Origin: Streptomyces sp. HUAS ZL42
GTDB lineage: Bacteria; Actinomycetota; Actinomycetes; Streptomycetales; Streptomycetaceae
Assembly (NCBI RefSeq): GCF_040782645.1
Contig: NZ_CP160403.1
Coordinates: 6,049,001-6,113,000, forward strand
Length of the DNA: 64,000 nt
Direction: 5' to 3'
The position numbers were made by a program, and so were the translations under genes. The stretch's first letter is position 1, and each line of letters begins with the position of its first letter. The notes beneath the pieces were generated by a model. It had not been told where the DNA came from, searched no databases, and worked only from the letters and a program-made list of their open reading frames with translations. Below are positions 27,493-35,625 of the stretch, in pieces.

Positions 27493-28425
27493 TCACTCCT
27501 GCGTTCCGTGCAGGTCCAGCCGCCAGTCCTGCCCCACGAGGTCCTTCCCGAAGGAGCGGTGGGGCTTCTCGGCGGTGAGGACGAAGCCGTGGCGCCGGTA
27601 GACGCGCCGGGCGGCGGCGAGGACGTCGTTCGTCCACAGCACCAGGTCGCGGTAGCCGACACCGCGCGCGAAGTCGACGACCGCCTCCACCAGCCGGTCA
27701 CCGATACCGAGCCCGCGCGCGTCCGGCTCGACCAGCAGCAGCCGCAGCCGCGCCGTGGACGGCGCCTCGTCCCGTACGCACATCACGCAGCCCACCGGCC
27801 GCCCGGCGAGCTCCGCGATCCACACCCGTTCCAGATGCGGATCGTGATCCTCGGCGAAGTCGGCGACGATCCGGGCGACCAGCCCCTCGTAGTCCGCGTT
27901 CCACCCGTACTCGGCGGCGTACAGGGCGGCGTTGCGCTGCACGATCCAGCCGAGGTCGCCCGGACCGGGCTCGCGCAGCACGACGTCCTCGGCGCGGGGC
28001 GCACGCACGTCGCCGAGGATCGTCCGGATCGTGCGCATCGCCTCCGCCAGCCGCGGCCGGTCGCCGGGATCCACGGTCCCCAGCAGCGAGCCGACGGTCT
28101 CCCGCGCCCGCTCGTCGAGCAGGTCGGCGGCGTCCCGGCCGAGCGCGGTGAGGACGACACGGCGTCTGCGCGGGTCGGTCTCGGAGGCGGCGCGCTCGAC
28201 CAGCCCGTCCTGCTCGAACTTGTTGAGGATGCGGCTCAAGTAGCCCGAGTCCAGCGAGAGTTCGCTACGCAGGTCGGCCGCGTCCGTACGCCGGGAGTGC
28301 GCGAGTTCGTACAGGACGCGGGACTCGGTGAGGGTGTAGGGGGCGTACAGGTGGCGGCCGTAGTCGAGGGCGCCGATGACGTTCGTGTAGAAGCGGTTGA
28401 AGGCGCGGATGTCCTGGACGGTCAT
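27493..28425 (-). CDS. MarR-GNAT fusion protein (regulator plus acetyltransferase)
   Basis: A 310-residue two-domain protein from ATG 28425. Residues about 1-145 are a MarR winged helix (ALDYGRHLYAPYTLTESRVLYEL, DLRSELSLDSGYLSRILNKFEQDGLV, DPRRRRVVLTALG). Residues 160-310 are a GNAT domain (LREPGPGDLGWIVQRNAALYA, LLVEPDARGLGIGDRLVEA with the acetyl-CoA loop, YRRHGFVLTAEKPHRSFG). This domain pairing recurs in actinobacteria. It may sense and acetylate the same small molecule. The N-terminal extension upstream of 28425 is not needed and is rejected. Confidence 0.88.
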   Translation of the reverse strand: MTVQDIRAFNRFYTNVIGALDYGRHLYAPYTLTESRVLYELAHSRRTDAADLRSELSLDSGYLSRILNKFEQDGLVERAASETDPRRRRVVLTALGRDAADLLDERARETVGSLLGTVDPGDRPRLAEAMRTIRTILGDVRAPRAEDVVLREPGPGDLGWIVQRNAALYAAEYGWNADYEGLVARIVADFAEDHDPHLERVWIAELAGRPVGCVMCVRDEAPSTARLRLLLVEPDARGLGIGDRLVEAVVDFARGVGYRDLVLWTNDVLAAARRVYRRHGFVLTAEKPHRSFGKDLVGQDWRLDLHGTQE

Positions 28426-28502
28426 GGTGTCTGCCCATCCGATCGCTGACTCAGTCAGAGATGTGGTCGGGTTCGAGCGTAGGCCGCCCAGGGGCTCCGC
28501 GA

Positions 28503-29114
28503 CTACCCCTCGGACTGCCCTTGGGCGGCGACGGCCCGGTAGACGCACACCTCCGTCCCCGTCTTGGCGGTCGCCGTGGAGACCAGCTCCAGCGGCCGCT
28601 TCGCCCCGTCCTCCGGGAAGATCGACTTGCCGCCGCCGAGCAGCACGGGCATCCGCATGAGCACCAGCTCGTCGACGAGCCCCTCGCGCAGCAGGGCCCG
28701 TACGAGGGTGGGGCTGCCCATGATCAGCAGGTCGCCGCCGTCGGAGTCACGCAGCTCCCGGATCCGGGCCACGGCCTCGTCACCGGGGATGAGGCGGGTG
28801 TTCTCCCAGCTCAGCTCGTCATCCTCGAGTGTGCTGGAGACGACGTACTTCCGGATGGAGTTCATCCGGTCGGCGAACGGGTCCCCCGCCCGCCCGGGCC
28901 ACGCCCCGGCCATCGCCCGCCACGTCCGCCGCCCGAACAGCAGCGCGTCGGCCTTCCCCAACGCGGCGTCGAAGGCCCCGCCGACCACCTCCGGGTCGAA
29001 GTACGGATGCGTCCAGCCGCCGTGCGCGAAGCCGCCGTCGGTGTCCTCCTGAGGTCCGCCGGGCGCCTGCACGACACCGTCGAGACTGATGAACGAGCTG
29101 ACCACGATGCGCAT
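28503..29114 (-). CDS. Dihydrofolate reductase-family protein (RibD C-terminal-like)
   Basis: A 203-residue protein. ATG 29114 is chosen because AGGAG lies 8 bases upstream; GTG 29123 would leave no spacing. It opens with RIVVSSFISLDGVVQAPGG, typical of the DHFR-like RibD C-terminal fold, then GADALLFGRRTW-type ADALLFGRRTWRAM, GGDLLIMGSPTLVRALLREGLVDEL and PVLLGGGKSIFP. It is a NAD(P)H-dependent reductase of unknown substrate, common in streptomycetes. It is not the essential folate enzyme. Confidence 0.85.
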   Translation of the reverse strand: MRIVVSSFISLDGVVQAPGGPQEDTDGGFAHGGWTHPYFDPEVVGGAFDAALGKADALLFGRRTWRAMAGAWPGRAGDPFADRMNSIRKYVVSSTLEDDELSWENTRLIPGDEAVARIRELRDSDGGDLLIMGSPTLVRALLREGLVDELVLMRMPVLLGGGKSIFPEDGAKRPLELVSTATAKTGTEVCVYRAVAAQGQSEG

Positions 29115-29263
29115 GCGACTCACTCCTGTTGGGTCGTCCTTCGCCGGTTACGGCACTGAAGACCGGCACGGGGTCCGGAAATCACCGCCGCGCCGCGAAG
29201 AAGTCGCCCGGTGTGCGGCTGTGGCCGCACTCTATGCGGCGGAACCGGGCATTCGGCAGAGGA

Positions 29264-29749
29264 CTACGCGGATCCGGCGGACGCGCCCGGACCGCCGGTG
29301 ATGCCCGGCGGGGGCTGTCCCGTGGTCCAGACGGGCCGGACGCAGACCCGGCTGAAGCGCCAGCCCTCGTCGGTGCGGCGCAGCTCCGCCTCGTAGTGGC
29401 CGCCGACGGTGAAGAGCGGGCCGGCGCCCGGGCCGAGTGCCTTGAGGGTGTCGTCGTGGTGCACGTGGGTCATCAGGGCGTTCCAGGAGGCGGTGGCCCG
29501 CCCGGCCCCGGCGTCGACCTCGGTGAGGATCCCGGAGGCGATGTGCTGCGTACGGTCGTAACGCCCGAGCGCCTCCTCCGCGGCCCGCGCCGCGGCGTCC
29601 CCCTCCGTGGTCCCGAGGGGAGTCTCCATACGCGCGTCGGCGGTGACGAAGGCGCGCATCCAGCCGGGGGTGAACTCGCGTGCGTCGAGGGCGCGGAAGA
29701 GGCGGTGGACGAGGGCGTGGACGTCGGGGTGCTGGCTTGAAGAGGTCAT
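29264..29749 (-). CDS. NTF2-like/SnoaL-type protein
   Basis: A 161-residue protein starting at ATG 29749. It has the cone-shaped NTF2-like pattern: an N-terminal helix pair (HPDVHALVHRLFRALDAR), RMETPLGTTEGDAAARAAEEAL, then the beta sheet ATASWNALMTHVHHD and FTVGGHYEAELRRTDEGWRFSRV. The Arg-Trp-Arg ending of the last strand is usual in SnoaL-like enzymes and scavengers. The tail is Pro/Gly-rich. Function is unknown. It diverges from a methyltransferase gene across a MerR-like palindrome. Confidence 0.75.
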   Translation of the reverse strand: MTSSSQHPDVHALVHRLFRALDAREFTPGWMRAFVTADARMETPLGTTEGDAAARAAEEALGRYDRTQHIASGILTEVDAGAGRATASWNALMTHVHHDDTLKALGPGAGPLFTVGGHYEAELRRTDEGWRFSRVCVRPVWTTGQPPPGITGGPGASAGSA

Positions 29750-29763
29750 GATCGGAGCCTCTT

Positions 29764-29783
29764 ACCTCAAGAAGGGTTGAGGT
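29764..29783. promoter_or_regulatory. MerR-like palindrome between divergent genes
   Basis: ACCTCAA (29764-29770) and TTGAGGT (29777-29783) form a perfect 7-bp palindrome with a 6-bp gap. This is the type of operator used by MerR/SoxR-like activators, but no such gene is in the window. Confidence 0.5.
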
Positions 29784-29811
29784 CAAGGGGGCAGGCCTTA
29801 GCGTGAGGCCC

Positions 29812-30585
29812 ATGGCCGCAGCCTCCGTGAGCGACTTCTACGACGACCTGGCCCCCGACTACCACCTGATGTTCCCGGACTGGGACGCGAGCATGGCCTA
29901 CCAGGCCAGGGCGCTGGACGCGCTCGTCCGGGACGCGCTGGGGGCGGGACCGCACGGCATCCTGGACTGCTCCTGCGGAATCGGAACCCAGGCGATCGGC
30001 CTGGCCCTGGCGGGACACGAGGTCGTCGGCAGCGATCTGAGCCCCCGCGCCGCAGCGCGCGCCACGACGGAGGCGGCCGCGCGGGGTGCGACTCTCCCGA
30101 CTGCCGCCGCGGACATGCGCCGTCTGCCCTTCGCGCCCTGCGTCTTCGACGCCGTCGTCTGCGCCGACAACTCGCTCCCGCACCTGCTGTCCGCGCAGGA
30201 CGTGACCGCGGCCCTCGACGGCATGCGGCGGGTCCTGCGCGACGACGGACTGCTGCTGCTCACCGTCCGGGACTACGACGAACTCCGGCGCGCCAGACCC
30301 CGGTCCACCCCGCCCCAGGTCTCACAGACCCCGGACGGCAAGGCGATCACCTTCCAGCTGTGGCACTGGCACGAGGACGGCGAGCACTACGACCTGGAGC
30401 ACTTCCAGCTCATTCCGGTGGCGAACGACTGGACGGTCCGGGTCCGCCGTACGACCTGCTGGGCACTGACGAACCAGCAGCTGACCCGGTTCGTGACCGA
30501 CGCCGGCTTCACCGGCGTCACCTGGCACGCCCCGTCCGCCGGCGGCTACTACCAGCCCGTGCTCACCGCGCGACGCGCCGCGTAA
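29812..30585 (+). CDS. Class I SAM-dependent methyltransferase
   Basis: A 257-residue methyltransferase from ATG 29812 (GTG 29803 also possible). The SAM-binding core starts at LDCSCGIGTQAIGLALAGHE near residues 47-66, with motif II GSDLSPRAAARA and motif post-I TAAADMRRLPFAPCVFDAVVCADNSLPHLL. The acceptor is unknown. It overlaps the convergent cupin gene by 37 bp at its 3' end. Confidence 0.85.
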   Translation: MAAASVSDFYDDLAPDYHLMFPDWDASMAYQARALDALVRDALGAGPHGILDCSCGIGTQAIGLALAGHEVVGSDLSPRAAARATTEAAARGATLPTAAADMRRLPFAPCVFDAVVCADNSLPHLLSAQDVTAALDGMRRVLRDDGLLLLTVRDYDELRRARPRSTPPQVSQTPDGKAITFQLWHWHEDGEHYDLEHFQLIPVANDWTVRVRRTTCWALTNQQLTRFVTDAGFTGVTWHAPSAGGYYQPVLTARRAA

Positions 30586-30950
30586 CCGGGCACGGACGGC
30601 CACCGCACGGTCAGCAGCACCGACTCCTCCTCCGCGACCCAGGAGTGGTCCACGCCGCGACCCCAGACGACGTAGTCACCTTGCCGCTCCAGCAGGACGC
30701 TGCGATCAGGGAACTCGACACGGAAGCGACCGCTGATGAGGACCAGCAGGGCTGTGCGTTCCTCGCCCCGCACCCACTCCGCTCGTTTGTCACCCCGTGG
30801 ATGAACGCCCCACTTGATCTCCACGTCGTCGCTCCGGCGGGGATCACCGTCGTCCTTGAAGTGCCCGAGCAGCCATCCGCGGTCCAGTGCCGCGTCCGGG
30901 CCCGCGTTGCCCACGTACACGCTGTCGCTCATGCGATCGAACGCTAACAT
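30549..30950 (-). CDS. Small cupin-like protein with TTA second codon
   Basis: A 133-residue single-domain protein with cupin-type beta strands (EIKWGVHPRGDKRAEW, GRFRVEFPDRSVLLERQGDYVVWGRGVDHSWVA), the metal-binding residues falling in the GDYVVWGRGVDHSW segment. The start at ATG 30950 is chosen because AGGA sits 6 bases upstream and the codon overlaps the stop of the lipoprotein gene by one base (TGATG). With that start, codon two is TTA, a bldA-dependent codon in Streptomyces. An internal ATG at 30932 would avoid it. Its 3' end overlaps the convergent methyltransferase gene. Confidence 0.75.
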   Translation of the reverse strand: MLAFDRMSDSVYVGNAGPDAALDRGWLLGHFKDDGDPRRSDDVEIKWGVHPRGDKRAEWVRGEERTALLVLISGRFRVEFPDRSVLLERQGDYVVWGRGVDHSWVAEEESVLLTVRWPSVPGYAARRAVSTGW

Positions 30951-31432
30951 CACCTGTCCTGGCCTGATGTCGGCTCGAAGGCCCTGATGACGTACAGAGC
31001 CTCGTCGTCGATGGCGTTCTTCTCCCAGTCCAGCGAGATCCGCACCGGGTGTCCGTCCGCCGCGTACTCCGCCTCCGCCGTGTCCGCGTCCTCGCTGCGG
31101 GCCTTTTCCAGCCGTTTCAACAGCTCGCCGATCGTGGGTACTTCACGGGGCACCTCCCGGGTCTGCCGGCGGCCGTCCTCGTCGAGCCCGACCGCCTCGG
31201 TCACCGCGCCGTCCCGGACCTCCACCCGGAACGTGCCCGCCAGGACCTGGCTGGTCGAGGTCAGCGTGTAGCTGTACGAGGCGGGCTCCTCCCAGATGCC
31301 TTGCGGCTCAGCACCCTTGGCGGACCCAGGGGACGCGGACCCCTCGGAGCCACAGGCGGCGCAGACGGCCAGCAGGGCCCCGACGAGCACGGCAGCGGAC
31401 AGGGAACGGGGACGGAAACGTCCAGCAGTCAT
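30950..31432 (-). CDS. DUF6174-like lipoprotein
   Basis: A 160-residue protein with a lipobox ending in VCAAC, Cys at about residue 27, after a hydrophobic core (LSAAVLVGALLA). The mature domain resembles the DUF6174 family: YSYTLTSTSQVLAGTFRVEVRDGAVTEAVGLDE, then a helix and HPVRISLDWEKNAIDDEALYVI. It is probably held on the outer face of the membrane; function is unknown. It sits directly upstream of the cupin-like gene and is likely transcribed with it. Confidence 0.75.
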   Translation of the reverse strand: MTAGRFRPRSLSAAVLVGALLAVCAACGSEGSASPGSAKGAEPQGIWEEPASYSYTLTSTSQVLAGTFRVEVRDGAVTEAVGLDEDGRRQTREVPREVPTIGELLKRLEKARSEDADTAEAEYAADGHPVRISLDWEKNAIDDEALYVIRAFEPTSGQDR

Positions 31433-31512
31433 GGTGGCTCCCTCTGGAGTCGGCTACTGCTGCGACGCTGCTCGGCCCGAGAACGTTCACGGCTCCGGTC
31501 ACCGCATCCCAT

Positions 31513-31911
31513 CCCGTCCGGCGCTTGAGGACGAGACGTACCGTCCCGAGCCCTCACCCACCCGATGGGGCGCGGTGTCGGGGCGGGGCGTTCTTCTGGG
31601 CGCTGGTCGCCTTGTCCCGGTTCGTCCGGCGTTTGAGGACGGGGCGGGCGTGCCGTTCCGAGGCCCCGCCCGCCGGCTGGGGTGTGGTCTCGGGGGGGGG
31701 TCTTCTGGGGTGCTGGTCGCCTTGTCCCGGTTCGTCCGGCGTTTGAGGACGGGGCGGGCGTGCCGTTCCGAGGCCCCGCCCGCCCGATGGGGCGCGGTGT
31801 CGGGGTGGGGCGTTCTTCCGGGTGCCGGTCGTCTCGTCCCAGCTCGTCCGGCGTTTGAGGACGAGGCCGTTCAGGCCGACAAGCGGGGGTCTGGGGGCTG
31901 CAAGCCCCCAG
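31513..31911. repeat. Array of four GTCCGGCGTTTGAGGACG-type repeats with terminal hairpin
   Basis: The core CGTCCGGCG(T/C)TTGAGGACG occurs at about 31513, 31621, 31731 and 31843, spaced 108, 110 and 112 bp. Between the cores the flanking sequence is also repeated, most closely between the second and third copies, where most of the 110 bp match. The last copy continues into CTGGGGGCT-GCA-AGCCCCCAG (31891-31911). From memory, single copies of this sequence are frequent between Streptomyces genes; an array of four is not. No coding gene is supported in 31433-31956. Confidence 0.8.
31891..31911 (-). terminator. Hairpin after the LacI gene
   Basis: A perfect 9-bp stem with a GCA loop lies 46 bp past the stop of the minus-strand LacI gene, at the end of the repeat array. 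Confidence 0.7.
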
Positions 31912-31956
31912 CGAGGCCCGCACCCACGCCGGGTACCGAACCGAGCAACCGAACCG

Positions 31957-33003
31957 TCACTTCCGCGGCCCCCCGGAGGACCCCCGCACCATCAGCTCCC
32001 CCCGAATCGTCGCGATCCCCCCGATCGGCGGCTCCTCCCGCCCCATCGCGATACGCCCGGCCCGCGCCCCCGCCTCCGCCAACGGCAACCTCACCGTCGT
32101 GAGGGAGGGCACCGCGTCGATGCTGAACGGGAGGTCGTCGAAGCCGGCCACCGACACGTCCTCCGGGATCCGCAGCCCGGACTCCCGCAGCGCCGCGCAC
32201 GCGCCCAGCGCGACGGAGTCGTTCGCGGCGACGACCGCCGTGAGCGAGGGGTCCCTGCGCAGAAGCTCCAGCGTGGCCTCGTAGCCGGACCGCCGGTCGT
32301 ACCGTCCGTGCACCGTCCACCGGGGGTCCTCCTCGATCCCCGCCGCCTCCAGGGCGGCCCGGTGCCCCTCCAGCCGGTGCCGTGTCGTCGTGCGCTCCTC
32401 CGGGCCCGCGATGTACCCCAGCCGCCGATGCCCCAGTCCGATCAGGTGCTCGGTCAGCTCCCGCCCGCCCCCGCGGTTGTCGAAGGTCAGCGCGATCGCG
32501 TCCGTGTCCGGCGCCGGCGGCCGCCCGCACAGCACCACGCGGGTCCCCGCGTCCGCCAGCTTCCGCAGCTTCGCGGCTATGGCCGCCGCGTGCGGCTGGT
32601 TCTCCACCGCGCCGCCGGTCAGCACCACGGCCGCCGCCCGCTGCCGCTGCAGCAGGGTCAGATAGGTCAGCTCGCGCTCCGGCGAACCGCCGGTGTTGCA
32701 GACGACCGCGAGTCTCTCCCCGCCCGCGCGTCCGCCCGGCCCGCCGATCTCCGACTGGATCGCGCCGGCCATGATCCCGAAGAACGGGTCGGCGATGTCG
32801 TTGACCAGGATGCCCACCAGGTCGGACGTCGCGGCCGCCAGCGCGCTCGCCGGGCCGTTCAGCACGTAGTCCAGCTCGTCCACCGCGCGCAGCACCCGCT
32901 CACGGGTGGATGCGGCCACGGGGTAGTTCCCGTTCAGCACGCGCGACACCGTCGCGGGGGAGACCTGGGCGCGGGCCGCCACGTCCGCCAGGGTCACCGT
33001 CAT
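31957..33003 (-). CDS. LacI-family transcriptional regulator
   Basis: A 348-residue repressor from ATG 33003, placed by CGGAGGA upstream. Its HTH is VTLADVAARAQVSPATVSRVLNG followed by the hinge VLNGPASALA. The periplasmic-binding-like ligand domain runs from about residue 60, with DLVGILVNDIADPFFGI, VVCNTGGSPERELTYLTLL and VAANDSVALGACAALRESG. It diverges from a three-gene sugar-modification operon. An AAGCGCTT-centred site lies in the promoter of that operon, so it is the likely local repressor. Confidence 0.92.
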   Translation of the reverse strand: MTVTLADVAARAQVSPATVSRVLNGNYPVAASTRERVLRAVDELDYVLNGPASALAAATSDLVGILVNDIADPFFGIMAGAIQSEIGGPGGRAGGERLAVVCNTGGSPERELTYLTLLQRQRAAAVVLTGGAVENQPHAAAIAAKLRKLADAGTRVVLCGRPPAPDTDAIALTFDNRGGGRELTEHLIGLGHRRLGYIAGPEERTTTRHRLEGHRAALEAAGIEEDPRWTVHGRYDRRSGYEATLELLRRDPSLTAVVAANDSVALGACAALRESGLRIPEDVSVAGFDDLPFSIDAVPSLTTVRLPLAEAGARAGRIAMGREEPPIGGIATIRGELMVRGSSGGPRK

Positions 33004-33187
33004 CTCGTCGTCCTCCGGTCGCGCATCTCGTCGTACGTCCCTGTACTCGTACGTCCCTGCCGCGCAGGCCTCGTACGTCCTCCTAAGACAGGCCACCCCC
33101 GGCCATGGTTCCGAGCGTGTCGAGCAGACCATACGGCCCCGGACCCCCTTTGTTCGCCCCCTCGAACAACTCGACCCCGTCACGGTC

Positions 33188-33240
33188 TTGTCCGGAACGC
33201 TGCTGAGAGGCTAGCTTCTCATTGGATAGAAAGCGCTTGC
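33188..33240 (+). promoter_or_regulatory. Promoter with LacI-type operator for the sugar operon
   Basis: TTGTCC (33188-33193) and TAGCTT (33212-33217), 18 bp apart, make a sigma-70-like promoter. Just downstream is GAAAGCGCTTGC (33229-33240), close to the LacI-family consensus GAAAGCGCTTTC, in a position where binding would block transcription. The operon starts about 80 bp later. Confidence 0.6.
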
Positions 33241-33322
33241 CATGACGCTCATCAGGTAAGGGGCGTACGCGGCGCGCACAACCGCGTACGACGCTGCGTA
33301 CGACACCTACGAAGGGACCGAC

Positions 33323-34474
33323 GTGACACGCAAGACGGTGCGTATCGCCATGAACGGCGTGACCGGGCGCATGGGCTACCGCCAGCACCTCGTCCGCTCC
33401 ATCCTTGCCATCCGCGAGCAGGGCGGCCTCGACCTCGGCGACGGCACCGTGCTGTGGCCCGAACCGATCCTGGTGGGCCGCCGCGAGCACGCGCTGAAGG
33501 CGCTCGCCGAGCAGCACGGCCTCGATCACATCTCGACGGACGTGGACGCGGTCCTCGCCGACGAGACCGTCGACATCTACTTCGACGCCCAGGTGACCTC
33601 CGCCCGCGAGGAGGCCCTCAAGAAGGCGATCGCGGCGGGCAAGCACATCTACACGGAGAAGCCGACCGCCACCGGCCTCGACGGAGCGCTGGAACTCGCC
33701 CGGCTGGCCGCCGCGGCCGGCATCAAGCACGGCGTCGTCCAGGACAAGCTCTTCCTCCCCGGACTCCTCAAGCTGAAGCGCCTCATCGACGGCGGCTTCT
33801 TCGGCCGGATCCTCTCCGTCCGCGGCGAGTTCGGCTACTGGGTCTTCGAGGGCGACTGGCAGGTCGCCCAGCGTCCCTCCTGGAACTACCGCGCCGAGGA
33901 CGGCGGCGGCATCGTCGTCGACATGTTCCCGCACTGGGAGTACGTGCTCCACGAGCTGTTCGGCCGGGTGAAGTCCGTCCAGGCCATCGCCACCACCCAC
34001 ATCCCGCAGCGCTGGGACGAGAACGGCAAGCCCTACGACGCCACCGCCGACGACGCCGCGTACGGCATCTTCGAGCTCGACGGCGGCGCCATCGCCCAGA
34101 TCAACTCCTCCTGGGCGGTCCGCGTCAACCGCGACGAACTGGTGGAGTTCCAGGTGGACGGCACCGAGGGCTCGGCGGTCGCCGGCCTGCGCAACTGCCG
34201 CGTCCAGCACCGCTCCGCCACCCCCAAGCCGGTCTGGAACCCCGACATCCCCGCCACCGAGGTCTTCCGTGACCAGTGGCAGGAGGTGCCGGACAACGCC
34301 GAGTTCGACAACGGCTTCAAGGCCCAGTGGGAGCTGTTCCTCAAGCACGTGTACGCCGACGCCCCCTACCACTGGGACCTCCTGGCCGGCGCCCGCGGCG
34401 TCCAGCTCGCCGAGCTGGGCCTGAGGTCCTCGGTCGAGGGCCGCCGTATCGACGTACCGGAGATCTCGCTGTGA
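33323..34474 (+). CDS. Gfo/Idh/MocA-family oxidoreductase
   Basis: A 383-residue protein from GTG 33323 after GAAGGGA. The N-terminal Rossmann fold has an unusual start, RIAMNGVTGRMGYRQHLVRS, rather than the common GxGxxG, then VDIYFDAQVTSAREEALKKA and AGKHIYTEKPTA with the family EKP motif near 110. The C-terminal substrate domain has FGYWVFEGDWQVAQRPSWNYR and GGGIVVDMFPHWEYVLHELF with the probable catalytic His. These are NAD(P)-dependent sugar or inositol dehydrogenases. It is first of three coupled genes; the exact sugar is unknown. Confidence 0.88.
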   Translation: MTRKTVRIAMNGVTGRMGYRQHLVRSILAIREQGGLDLGDGTVLWPEPILVGRREHALKALAEQHGLDHISTDVDAVLADETVDIYFDAQVTSAREEALKKAIAAGKHIYTEKPTATGLDGALELARLAAAAGIKHGVVQDKLFLPGLLKLKRLIDGGFFGRILSVRGEFGYWVFEGDWQVAQRPSWNYRAEDGGGIVVDMFPHWEYVLHELFGRVKSVQAIATTHIPQRWDENGKPYDATADDAAYGIFELDGGAIAQINSSWAVRVNRDELVEFQVDGTEGSAVAGLRNCRVQHRSATPKPVWNPDIPATEVFRDQWQEVPDNAEFDNGFKAQWELFLKHVYADAPYHWDLLAGARGVQLAELGLRSSVEGRRIDVPEISL

Positions 34475-35625
34475 CCCTCCAGCTCCCGGACAGCAGCGGG
34501 GTCCTGCGGACGTACGAACCCCGCGCGGAACCCCTCGCCCTCACCCCCGGCGCCCCCTTCGCCTCCCGTACGGTCTTCTCGGCGGCGCACGTCGTCGCCG
34601 ACCCGTACGCGGACGTGTCGCCCGACTCGCCCGCCGCCGTCGACTGGGACGCCACCCTCGCCTTCCGCCGCCACCTGTGGTCCCACGGGCTCGGCGTCGC
34701 CGAGGCCATGGACACCGCCCAGCGCGGCATGGGCCTGGACTGGGCGGGCGCGGCGGAGCTGATCCGCCGCAGCGCCGCGGAGGCTCGCGCCGTCGGCGGC
34801 CGGATCGCCTGCGGCGTCGGCACCGACCAGTTGACCGGCCCGGCGATCCTGGCGGAGGTCCGGGCTGCCTACGAGGAGCAGCTCGCCCTCGTCGAGGAGT
34901 CCGGCGCCCAGGCGATCCTGATGGCCTCCCGTGCCCTCGCCGCCGCCGCGTCCGGCCCCGAGGACTACCTCGAGGTCTACGGCCACCTCCTGCGCCAGGC
35001 CGCCGAGCCGGTGATCCTGCACTGGCTCGGCCCGATGTTCGACCCCGCGCTGGAGGGTTACTGGGGATCGGGCGACCTCGACACGGCCACCGACACCTTC
35101 CTCGAGGTCATCGCCGCCCACCCCGACAAGGTGGACGGCATCAAGGTCTCCCTGCTGGACGCCCAGCGGGAGATCGACCTGCGTCGCCGCCTCCCGCAGG
35201 GCGTGCGCTGCTACACCGGCGACGACTTCAACTACCCCGAGCTGATCGCGGGCGACGAGAAGGGCTTCAGCCACGCCCTGCTCGGCATCTTCGACCCGCT
35301 GGGCCCGCTGGCGGCGGAGGCGGTCCGCGTCCTCGACACCGGGAACGTGGCCGGCTTCCGCGAACTCCTCGACCCCACCGTCGAGTTGTCCCGCCACCTC
35401 TTCCAGGCGCCGACCCGCTTCTACAAGACGGGCGTGGTCTTCCTGGCCTGGCTCGCGGGCCACCAGTCCCACTTCACCATGGTCGGCGGCCTGCAGTCGG
35501 CCCGCTCCCTCCCGCACTTCGCCCGCGCCTACGAACTCGCCGACGGACTGGGCCTGTTCCCTGACCCGAAGCTGGCCGAGGAGCGGATGAAGAACCTGCT
35601 GTCCCTGTACGGGGTGACCCGATGA
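34471..35625 (+). CDS. DUF993 family (dihydrodipicolinate synthase-like) protein
   Basis: A 384-residue TIM-barrel protein from GTG 34471, overlapping the previous stop by 4 nt. The DUF993 markers are LGVAEAMDTAQRGMGLDW, GRIACGVGTDQLTG, AEPVILHWLGPMFDP, KVDGIKVSLLDAQREIDLRR with a lysine where aldolases of this superfamily form a Schiff base, and RFYKTGVVFLAWLAGHQ. It is probably an aldolase or lyase on a keto-sugar acid. It lies between an oxidoreductase and an epimerase in one operon, an arrangement I recall from other streptomycetes. Confidence 0.85.
   Translation: MTLQLPDSSGVLRTYEPRAEPLALTPGAPFASRTVFSAAHVVADPYADVSPDSPAAVDWDATLAFRRHLWSHGLGVAEAMDTAQRGMGLDWAGAAELIRRSAAEARAVGGRIACGVGTDQLTGPAILAEVRAAYEEQLALVEESGAQAILMASRALAAAASGPEDYLEVYGHLLRQAAEPVILHWLGPMFDPALEGYWGSGDLDTATDTFLEVIAAHPDKVDGIKVSLLDAQREIDLRRRLPQGVRCYTGDDFNYPELIAGDEKGFSHALLGIFDPLGPLAAEAVRVLDTGNVAGFRELLDPTVELSRHLFQAPTRFYKTGVVFLAWLAGHQSHFTMVGGLQSARSLPHFARAYELADGLGLFPDPKLAEERMKNLLSLYGVTR

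Noticed and set aside
28503..29114. Folate pathway dihydrofolate reductase
   Set aside because: It has the RibD C-terminal-like pattern and no thymidylate synthase neighbour.
31513..31911. CRISPR array
   Set aside because: The repeat period is about 110 bp and the intervening sequence is itself repeated, so there are no unique spacers. No cas genes are present.
31822..34272. An 816-codon plus-strand frame through the repeat array, LacI and oxidoreductase genes
   Set aside because: It is low-complexity Arg/Pro/His sequence over genes with clear domains in other frames.
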